Part shown: piece by piece, positions 55,013-64,000 of the stretch
How positions within the stretch are numbered: position 1 is the stretch's first letter
Layout of the letters: each line of letters begins with the position of its first letter
DNA from: Madurella fahalii
Lineage: Eukaryota; Ascomycota; Sordariomycetes; Sordariales
Assembly: GCA_029876055.1 (NCBI GenBank)
Contig: CM056876.1
Location: 4,154,001-4,218,000, forward strand
Direction of reading: 5' to 3'
DNA: 64,000 bases
Position numbers and translations under genes: made by a program
Notes under the pieces: generated by a model
The model's input: the letters and a program-made list of their open reading frames with translations, nothing else
Told to the model about the DNA's origin: nothing
The model's database searches: none

Positions 55013-56805
55013 GGAATGGTTAGCGAAGCGTGTATGTATCGTCTCCATAGAGGTCATTAAGCGGCATACCACAGGTTGGTAGCTATGATTGTATGGCAAA
55101 TAATAGTGCATTTGATCCGCCTTCCTTCAATTTGACCGTGTACCGGAACTCTATAGCTGAACAGGACGTGGCGAATCCGGTACTAGTACAGTAGTAGCTT
55201 ACGATGTGTTGTCTCCTTATTGTTTTCCGTCGCTGCGTAAGACAAATCCCATTCTTGATGAGTCATAGGGGCCATGGATCACAGTGAAAAATTAGCCCGT
55301 GTTGAGTTGCGGAGGACTGTCCCAAAGGATTTTGGGCCTTCCGATCAGAGCGAGCCACTTAATGGGCTGACGCTCTGGAAGTTGTATCTTACGGAGGACC
55401 CATTTTCCTTTTCCATCTTACGCAGGGCCGTCTGTGGCATTGGTCCATAGACAACTCGATACCTTTTTCCACAGTTGTTGCTGCTCAGTTTGAGAGCTTT
55501 GCGTGCAAAATGGTCTCCATCTGATTAGAGGGAGTTCTACCCGCGCATGTTTGTTTTGAACCTTAACTGGGCTGCAGGAATCTGCGGTTGGGGCTGCCTG
55601 GCCTTGATCTTCGGTTTTTCCGCAACCTTGTGCTCTCTTTGTGTTCTGTGGATATATTATACCTCACCCCCAGCAGGCCAGAGTACCTGAGACTACGTAC
55701 CTGACCATAGTTACCTACTGCCTACCTGTTCTTCAGTCTCTTCAGCTCAGCTTCTGGTTCGAGCTATCTAGCTAGGCTACATTCCACTAAAGATTCAGGT
55801 CCATCATCTAGTCCAAAACCTTCCTTGGCAGTCAGTAGTCTACGATTCCCGCCCGCGTAGTACAAAGGCCAAGGTCCTTGTAGGTCGAAGTTTCAGTTCT
55901 AAGTTGGCTTCTAGGGTGTGTTGCGCTTGGAAATCTGTTCATGGGCTGCATAGGTTGTCGGTTCGAATCCGATTCCCTTCACCTCTTACGCTGGGGCCGA
56001 AGGAGTCACTTCTGGGCTGCCTGTGTATCGGCTTCTCCGAGGTATAGCCGTCGTCTCGGAGGCCGATATCGGCGGGGGCTCCCGACATCGACCGAAACAA
56101 CAAACCGGGAAATCCCGTAAACCCTCCTGAGCGCTGGAGCTTGAACCAATTCTGAGAAAAACTCAATGAAACCTAGAACAGGCATGAAGCAGTATACGCA
56201 GCCAACGGGATTCACAGAGCTAGAGGAGGGTGAATTTCGGGCCCATGCGTTCATCCGGCTCTTTTTTTTTTTTTTTTTTTTTGGCTCGAAGCAGACAGAA
56301 CAACTAAGATAACCGAGGTATGTATAAGAGCTATTTTAAGTAAGGTAGGCTACCCTTAGAACCAATTCCTAAGGCAAGGATCCACGATAGACTCATTGCA
56401 ACAAAATGATCAGGTTGATCTAAGCCCTAACTGCCATCATCAGGATAAGTACCTAGCGATTACCCATACATATATAAATACCTCCCTTTGCCTCCGGACC
56501 TGAAACGACGTCGGTTCATTAAACCCCGGCTGTTTAGGTACTCAGTGCCCTGGGCAGATCGTAATTTATTCGCAGATTCCGGGCCCGGTTAAGGCGTATC
56601 GATCATAGGTCTTTACCGGTCCACGGGGCGGTCCCCCACCCCAATATATTCTTTCGGGGCACGTTTGGTAGATGAAATGAGATATTTAGATCCAGGGTTC
56701 GATAGTTACTCGATCAGCAAATGAGTGAAGATGGGCTTGTAATTTGGTCCTTCACGATCAGTACACGATGTACCGCAGTCTTTCACCAGCAAAATTAATG
56801 CTGCC
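55013..56805. other. intergenic, no gene seen
   Basis: Contains a T homopolymer of 21 bases at 56262-56282 and a sequence near 55960-55985 resembling the 3' half of a tRNA (T-arm with TTCGAAT loop) without a matching 5' half. Confidence 0.5.
56262..56282. repeat. poly-T tract
   Basis: Uninterrupted run of T, possibly the tail of a retroposed sequence on the minus strand or plain slippage. Confidence 0.9.
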
Positions 56806-58470
56806 TTAGGTGCGTTTCTGAAATTGCAGCATAAGAGGCCGTAGTTGGCCGGGATCGACGCGTCTATGGTGCCAGTGGCGGGGAGGCCTTCTTGTCTTCG
56901 CGGCATTTCTTTGGAGTGAGGCGCGAGCTGATCCAGGGCTCCGATTCTGGTTCAGGCTGATTCTGAAATAGGCAACACTCTGGCAATTGATGTGGCCCAT
57001 TGGCGTCGGAATTCTGTTGCCGCTGAGATTTGGGTATGTCAGGAGCAGCATCTTGATCAAAGTCCCCGTGGAGCAACCATTTCCTTCTCCAACATTACCC
57101 CAAAATTGAGCCACGAAGTCTAGGATCTGGCTGGGAGAGTCGTGCGTGTCAATGACAAGGATTATCCGCGGTACCTTGCCAAGAATTGTGACGAAGAGAC
57201 GGATCCAGTCCACCTCGCCCCGGCAAGCTTCAAGAATACTCTCTCCTCCGTCGTGGCGGGTAAGAACATCACTGTGCTGATCCAACACCTGTTGTATCAA
57301 CGAGCGTATCATGTCTTGGACCAAAGGTGTAGCGGATCCAGACTTATTGCGAGACACTGGGTGACTGAGAAACCAAGCCAGAGGTAGAGGAACCGACTTC
57401 GCCAGTTCTATCATGTCGAGTGCAAAATCGCGTGATGCCTCGGCATTAATGAGAGACCCTTGGATGTCAACTAGTGCCGAGCCGGGTTGCGAGATCCATG
57501 TTCGCAATATGTCCGAGTTCCATATCCGTTCCAAGCCTGCGGACTCGCCCCTGGCTCTACGGCGGTTTCGGAGCACCGTGCCAACCTTAAGGATAGCTTC
57601 AGGATCGAATGGTATGGAATCGAGGCGAGGTAGCACTTGGTCACGAACCCAGAGTCGACCCGAGTTTGGGACTTGTTGATGGATTGTGATTCCTTCCCTA
57701 CCTATTACTAGGGTTAGCTCGGAGGAGAGAGATATATGTCTTGGCAAGCCTCTTACTTCTAGCTCTGGATAATCTCATGAGCTCCGTTTTAATTTCCGAT
57801 ACCATTGAATTCATGTGCCTCGTTTCAGCTTGGTGCGCTAGTGCAGCTTGCTCGCGCAGCCTCGTAGTCGTATCGGTTATTTGACGGACGATGTGCTCAA
57901 ATTCTAACGGCCACGGGCTCTTGACTGCTGTGAGGGCCTTTTTGAAGATGTTTCCCGTAGTTTTATGATACCACTTGACCGCTGTGACACAGAAATCTAT
58001 CACATGCGCATACAATACAGCCAATGTGTGCTGGATGGGAGCGATCGGATAGAGCTCTGATGAGATGAAGTCCATTTCTGGTAGTGCACTCGCAATAGTT
58101 GCGAAAGCTTCGGCGACCTTGGATGAAAGTTCCTGATGGTTCATCGTAACCTTTTAGGCTCAGTTTAGTACACCGGAGGTTGATGTCAAGAGTACCCGAG
58201 TTCGGCTAGTACCTGAAACAAGAATTTCATAGTTGCCCACACCGGTGCGGCATACTCGGGATGGGATGAGACGAGTGTGTCGATGACGTTATTGAAGTGA
58301 TGTATTCTAGATATAGACTCCGTCCACCAAGAGTTGATAGCTGTGTAAACGGTTGAGCGGCCGCTGTTCCGCATCGCGAATTTCTGTTCAGCCTGTTTTA
58401 CAACCGAGAGAACATCTTCCATTGATGTTGACGTTAATAGTATCCCCGAAGGCGCCTTTTTCCGGGGCAT
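56806..58470 (-). CDS. DUF7708-domain protein
   Basis: Exons 58470-58213, 58150-57757 and 57707-56806, introns of 62 and 49 nt with GTACTA and GTAAGA donors; about 517 aa if nothing else is spliced. Exon 1 carries TSMEDVLSVVKQAEQKF and the W-rich IHHFNNVIDTLVSSHPEYAAPVWATMKFLF that marks the DUF7708 domain. Exon 2 continues it with NHQELSSKVAEAFATIASALP and FCVTAVKWYHK. Exon 3 has the usual following region (ILKVGTVLRNRRRARGESAGLE, ALVDIQGSL, a QVLDQHSDVL helix, PRIILVIDTHD). The Walker-like positions are degenerate. A helix EILQNAFKRAIKVHQEQ reads upstream of the ATG, so a 5' exon may be missing, and the 3' end may contain another intron. DUF7708 is a typical N-terminal domain of fungal NLR-type proteins. 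Confidence 0.78.
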
Positions 58471-59139
58471 CTGGGATTGTTCCTGATGAACCTTGATAGC
58501 TCGTTTGAAGGCATTCTGGAGGATTTCGGACGACTTGAGCCTGATATATCGGTTCAAGTTAGATTGTATTCTATGTCACCAGCGGCGGCGCAGGTCCTGG
58601 GCATGGCACATACATGTGCGTTGGATCTGAAGGCCGGAGCCAAGCTACTTCGTGGTTCGCCGGTTGACGGACGAGAGCCCCAGGCATGCCAGGCAGCAAA
58701 CTGCCTTCCACAGTTTGCTCAGCCGTTATCTGGCGCATTTGATATGCCATTAAGTATGGTAGCACCGATGTTGCGACAATGCGACAAACAGAACGAGCTC
58801 TTTGTTTCGATGGAGCAAAAAGCGATGGTGAAATTTTAGGCGGCGGCACAGCCTTGGATCTCATGATAGGTCAAGGCAAACTAGCTGGCGGCCTCCCCGC
58901 CCCCAACTTCGGGTGTGACGTGACTGTCGCATCCCGAGCATTCCCATTCCAACCTTACCCAACCTACTTCTTCCCCGCATGCCGCCGCGTCCGCTCTAGT
59001 TCTTGCGCATCTCTCCTGTGTGCAGGCTACTACCGCTCCTTGAAGCCGGCTCTACGTTTTTCTCCCTACTGTGATTCAGAACGGAAGCTGTTAATTAATC
59101 CTGTTGGTGCTGGTCCCGCGAGAAGCGAACAAAGGTAAC

Positions 59140-62100
59140 ATGTCACGGGCAGATCCCACCGGCCAACGTGTTACTCGTGACACGGAACAAGAGATTGCTG
59201 CGCGGACGCTTGAGGTGGACTACACCATTTCAAAAGACAATGATGGCATATCAACAGGCAAGCCTCCACGTCCGTAATTCGTGCAAGTGCCTGAAAGAAT
59301 ACTAATGACAACCTACGTCATGCGCAGAGATGCGTTACAAGAACGGGCCTGATGAAGACAATGACGTATCGTCCTCCAAAGAGGAATCTAAAGACTACCG
59401 AACGGATGAAGACAGCCAAAGCAATATAGAATATAGCGATACAGATTCCGGCAAGGAAGGTTCGTTTTCGCACAGAAGCTTGCCCTCACTTTAATCGCGA
59501 CATGGGAGGGGCTTACTCTTAACCCAGTCCCAACCACGCGCCCCATTGCGAGGCCGTTCGAGGAAGATGAATGCGTAAAGGCCCTACATAAGGCACTTCG
59601 CAAGATACCCGGCCTCGAACCCTACCGGGATCCAAAAGCCGCTCGTGTAATCGAATACCTTGCCTCAACGGTCGCCCGACTGAAGGTCGAGAACAACATT
59701 TTGAGAGAGGAGCTCGATAATGCCGGGGAAACAGGGAAAATAAACCCCGGAAACAAAACGCCGTCGCCGTTACAGAGCAGCAAGGCAAACAAGAAGGACC
59801 CGGCCGCGGTTGGAGCTCCGACTTATGAGACCATTCACACAGTGTTTTGCGAGAAAGAGGGAACCAAAAATCACTTTCGAGACCTGCCGCGGCTTTTCAA
59901 AGGGGACAGCATCGAATACGATCATCTAAGAGGGCGTATCGATACCGAAGACACGTCGGAATACCTCCAAAACAACCTGAAAACGGCTTTTGTTCTGAAT
60001 CCGTTGTACACGTGTAATTCACGCTCGAAACAAAACCTATGCCGGGACACGGGCCACAGAAACGGCAGATGTATCAAGGACTCCCCCCCGCCGAAAGCGA
60101 CATAACCGATATTGTTCTCAGCCCGGCCATCCACCAGGCAATCCGAACCGTCATGGAGGCACATCCAGAGCATTTCAACCACTACAACTCGGCGAACCTC
60201 CGTACGCGGTATAAACCCCCTTATTTTCTGTTCTACATCCACAACAGGACGTTCTTGGAGTTATCAGGTTCTAGCGGTCTCGATGACTGGGCCGAGTCGA
60301 GTCTCCGCCTGTTGTGCACCTGGTTTGAAGAGCATTGTAGGAATGATTGGGATGAAGGTGACGCTCTTATTGCGAGGGGAAAGTACAACAGGAAACATTA
60401 CGGGAAGCTTTTCCGACCAGGAGAGCTAGTTGTTCTCCCCCGAGACCCGGACGGGATGGACTTCATGACCCTCGGCATGGTCGCCGATTACCCGTGGAAG
60501 AACGAAGACCCATATGATACCGATATCGTCACTTGGGTTTTCAACGGGTCCTTTATCAAACTGAGGCGCGTGATCAGCTTAGGCTCGGATGATGACATTG
60601 AAAAAGATATCGCCACAAATCTCAGGCATTACCCGTTTCGCTTTGCCGAGAAAGGTATCAAAGATAAGCTGGTCTTGCGAGGGGCTAGGTTCTGGGCCTG
60701 CAGAAAGAAGAAGCTTGTCTGTTATGAGGAAAGTGTTGACAAACTCAAAGGGCAGGTGAGAGGTCCGAGAAATTACGCACCCTGAATCGACTCCCCGGCC
60801 CCTGCATACCTACTGATCTCTTTGGATTCTAGGGTGAACGTAGGGTCATGATTGACTACGACATGTACCGCCGTCTTCATCCGGGTAAACAAATCTTCCG
60901 ATGGGTAGCCACTGAAGAGGAACGGAACATCACGGATATGGACAACCCTCCAAACGACGACTTTCTGGCTTGCTTGCCACCTGGGATCCATGGATTTGAT
61001 TTCTCTACTAAATCCTGGGGTAAGTCCTCTTTATTGCGGGTACGCCGCATTAACTCCTGACACAGGAGCAGTGCTTTTAAGAGTAGACCGCATAACCGAT
61101 GTCACCTGGAACAAGACGGCATTCAAGCAACTCGTTGCTCCCAGCGATACAAAAGAGCTGATCCAAGCTCTGGTGACCTCTCATGGCCAGCATATCAGCG
61201 CGTCGCCCGACATTATTGAAGGGAAGGGCCAAGGGCTGCTAATTTTGCTTCATGGCTGTCCTGGTACCGGCAAGACACTGACGGCGGAAAGCATTGCCGA
61301 GGAACAAGAGCGGCCTCTATATCGCGTAACCTGCGGTGATATTGGAATAGAGCCGCTATATGTTGAAACGGTACGTTGCTATACGCGCCTGGTCTTCTCC
61401 GTCCTGCTCGCTGACGCCCATTTGCGCAGTATTTGAGCAATGTCCTGGAAATCGGTAAGACCTGGGGCTGCGGTAAGTTGCATTCTGTCCACAAAGTGCG
61501 TAGTTCAGTATTGCGGAAGCAGGTCACTTACATTGAAGGCAGTTGTGCTCCTTGACGAGGCAGATGTCTTTCTGGAAGAGCGATCGTACGCCGACCAAAA
61601 GCGGAATGCAATTATCTCCAGTAAGTCCGTCCACTATATCTTCCTAGAGCCCCTAGGTTGCGGAGACAGGTGTCTATGCGTCACCAAGCCCACGTGCGAT
61701 CAAGTTAACTGAGCCATAAAGTCTTCCTTCGCTTACTCGAGTACTATTCGGGAATACTCATCTTAACGACGAATCGTATCGGTGCCTTTGACGAGGCCTT
61801 CAAGTCCCGAATTCAACTGGCCCTTAGTTACCCCAGGTTGGATGAAGAGAGCAGGCTCAAGATATGGCACAATTTCGTTCAGATGCTTCGCAAGACAAAG
61901 GATCGCATCGACCATGAAGACCTTGAGATGAACCTGCACAAATTAGCCAAAGTTGAGATGAACGGGAGAGAGATTCGCAACACAATCACCACGGCGCGCC
62001 ATCTAGCCAAATTCCGCAAGGAGATCCTGCGCTACAAGCACATGCAGGACGCCGTAAAGTCGGTGCAGAGGTTCAACCAGTACCTTGAGGAGGTCAAGGG

Positions 62101-62143
62101 GGTGTCGGACGATGACTGGGCGCGTGCGGACAGACTGCGGTGA
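59140..62143 (+). CDS. AAA+ ATPase with fungal N-terminal extension
   Basis: Nine exons: 59140-59257, 59328-59459, 59528-59991, 60060-60755, 60833-61019, 61066-61370, 61430-61472, 61543-61620 and 61722-62143. All phases close, giving 814 aa. Intron 1 is GC-AG (CAG|GCAAGC); intron 3 has a weak GTTCTG donor. The N-terminal part is acidic and polar, with a coiled-coil-like RLKVENNILREEL. Residues of about 240-560 form the DUF7025-like region typical of this fungal group (FLFYIHNRTFLEL, RGARFWACRKKKLVCYEE). The AAA core has Walker A GCPGTGKT, Walker B VVLLDEADVF, sensor 1 ILTTNR and an arginine-finger-like FKSRIQLAL. A helical lid follows (NGREIRNTITTARHLA). Probably a protein-remodelling ATPase; biological role unknown. 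Confidence 0.88.
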
Positions 62144-63408
62144 ATTTGCACGTGCACCCCTTTAGGGAACAGACACGGGAGAAGATCGGAGTCGTGCGGG
62201 GTCAGGACAACACTCGATGAGGAGTGCTGTGCGCTTGACTAGCGAGCGCCTCCAAGTTCCGATTGGGTTGAGTAGCAGAGCTGAAGAGCAGCATGTCGGC
62301 GATGATAGCTGTGGCTTGCATCAGATCCACTATTTTGACCATCTCCCCGAAAGAGGAGGTGATCTAGACCGGGCAGAGCACAGATTGTGATGAATGAGTA
62401 TGTCTAGGAACTCCTGCGCCTCAGCAAGTAGAAACAGAGCGACGGAGATCCCTTCCAATTGGGAAGAGAAAACGCAGTCTCGGTTACATTACTCAGAGCT
62501 CTGGAGCTGTCTGCGGTACTACCCCACGAGCATACGCCGCTTCAATAAGTAGCTTCTTCGGTCCATCCAACCAGAGATATCCTGCTGACTAGGTAGGCAA
62601 AGCTGTACCTATCCAAATCGGGATACGGTACATGCGTTATGGCTTATGGCGTTCAGATCAGCCAACCACGGAGCGCCTGTCAAGGCCCTTCTGTAACTCA
62701 ATCGTGTGAGAAGGGAGGGAGTTCTAGTGTGTTAAATACACCCCAGCCAATTTTGACTTCTGACCTGCAGTGAGTGTAACAAGCTGAAATCGCTCAAAGG
62801 AGACATCCGTCCTTATAAGCGACCGGCTTTTCTACATGTGCAGACCACACTGGCTAGGGCCCGGACTAGCCGAGGGGGGATTGGGAAGATGATTAACTAA
62901 TACCAGGTGGGCAGGTATGAAGCTCTGGGGCTGGCTGAGATAGAAAGGGGGGGCGATTATGGAGTATCGGGGCTGCGTTGTTGACGCCCGATGCCGTACC
63001 CGCTAGTGGGCGAATGTACGCCGTCCCAGGGCCAGGCCTAGCTCTAGACCTGCGGCCCAGATCACTTGCGCAAAGCGTCCAGTGCAACTAGCCGTCGTCG
63101 CATCATCGCCGACAGGCAGACACTGAAGTATTGCAGCAGCTATCTAGTGCTCTCAAACCGTTATCGCACCGTCAAGAGGAGTATAAGTACCCGCCATTTG
63201 GCAACTTTATTCCGTTACTTTTCCAGCATTGAGCTGGACGAGATTCGACCCAGGCTCGGATATCCAAATTCAACCAGCTTCGCTAACTTCTTACAACCTC
63301 CCGCTCGTCTTGCCCCGTTGTTATTTCTTCTCTCTTATTTCTGGCCTAACCTGCTTAATCTTTACCTCGGTTCTTACTGCTCTCTGATTGTTTCACACTG
63401 GTCTTGCC
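62144..63408. other. intergenic, no gene seen
   Basis: 3' flank of the ATPase and promoter of the last gene. No motif recognised. Confidence 0.5.
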
Positions 63409-64000
63409 ATGTCTACTATTACCTTGGCCGAGCAGCTGGTAGAGGACGTGGTCGCAGCCGTGTCCAGTCTGCAGCCGTTCCCGGTGCTGCCTTTCATGCA
63501 GCGTCTGTATGACAAAGCCCGCCAGACGCCCAATGCCGCGTCATTCAGGGACCAACTCCCCCTTGAGGCCGAGTATGGGCCCAACGATGGCCTTCTCCTG
63601 GACGGCATTGACGAAACAGACCGCCTCCAGAAGCTTGCCCTGCAGAGCATTGTCAAGGCTGTTTCCTTTCTGGACGACGGCACGGACAAGGCCGGCTTCC
63701 GTGCCTGTGTCCAAGGCGTAAGTATATCTGATACGAGGTTCTAGCGCGGCTCCAATCCGTGACAAGTGTCCCTCCCAACTGGTGGTGCGATCCTGGGATC
63801 ACTGCTGGCCATGGCTAATATTGTTGCATACAGACCCTAGCTACCCAGGCTACGAACAGTGACATGCTCTCGTTGACCAGCTCTCTGATTGCCGAACACA
63901 TCAACTGGCACTTGGCAGGCAATAGCCACAAGCCTGTCCCGCCCCTGCGTCAGCTGAGAGAGACGCCGGGCTTTGCCGATGCCTTTACGCGGAAGCTCGC
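63409..64000 (+). CDS. 5' part of an unrecognised gene, cut by the window end
   Basis: Exon 1 63409-63717 (103 codons) from ATG, preceded by a pyrimidine-rich leader. The intron 63718-63833 (116 nt) has donor GTAAGT, a GGCTAAT branch and acceptor TACAG. Exon 2 continues in frame to the window edge. The protein starts MSTITLAEQLVEDVVAAV and is helical and acidic, with LLLDGIDETDRLQKLALQSIVKAV and HLAGNSHKPVPPLRQLRETPG. No domain recognised. Codon use is GC-rich and gene-like. Confidence 0.72.

Noticed and set aside
55920..55990. tRNA-like 3' half (T-arm with TTCGAAT loop and a TCCCTTC acceptor strand)
   Set aside because: No GAAGGGA partner strand, no D-arm and no paired anticodon stem upstream, even allowing an intron. 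At most a tRNA-derived fragment.

Overview
The window comes from a filamentous ascomycete (Pezizomycotina, most likely a Sordariomycete). The evidence is short 46-116 nt introns with GTAHGT-type donors and CTAAC/CTAAT branch sites, fungal-only families (PTH11-type rhodopsin, DUF7703, DUF7708, azaphilone-L N-terminal domain, NACHT-ankyrin), and old transposons in which CAG codons have become TAG and Cys codons Tyr, the transition pattern left by repeat-induced point mutation (RIP). Many gene models below were built by joining exons across introns whose phases close the reading frame exactly.

Layout. 1-5.5 kb: a five-exon PTH11-like receptor gene and one or two hypothetical coding segments. 5.5-28.4 kb: a transposon nest. 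A decayed copia-type element F (5' LTR at 5501) is broken by solo LTR E1 (7020-7212) and by the 18.6-kb Ty3/gypsy chromovirus A (7581-26193). A in turn holds the intact 8.1-kb chromovirus B (9130-17242, minus orientation) and the non-autonomous LTR element C (20874-23962). A, B and C each have equal-length LTR pairs and perfect 5-bp target duplications. Behind the nest lie solo LTRs of family D, a gypsy RNase H relic and a second E solo LTR. 28.7-34.3 kb: a hypothetical gene, a 79-residue cysteine-rich secreted protein and a secreted sedolisin protease. 34.8-40.1 kb: a broken NACHT-ankyrin gene cut by a Tc1-like transposon that itself carries a solo D LTR, and a relic of a berberine-bridge-type oxidase. 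44.8-50.5 kb: a DUF7703 membrane protein, an allantoate/nicotinate-type MFS permease and a convergent FAD monooxygenase, plausibly an uptake-and-hydroxylation pair for a small aromatic acid. 52.3 kb: a diverged solo LTR related to B. 53.6-62.1 kb: three genes of the kind found in fungal NLR/immune-like repertoires (azaphilone-L N-terminal domain, DUF7708, AAA+ ATPase). 63.4 kb to the end: the start of an unrecognised gene.

Most notable observation. Element B carries, downstream of pol and on the opposite strand, a complete six-exon gene (254 aa) with a cysteine cluster resembling a zinc cluster. The RIP-damaged element A has a decayed homologue in the same antisense position, with the same cysteine spacing and an intron at the same place and phase. 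Because the gene is antisense to the genomic RNA, its introns cannot be spliced out during retrotransposition, which would explain how an intron-rich gene survives inside a retroelement. In addition A, B and C all look self-primed (Tf1-like), whereas F has a half-tRNA primer site.
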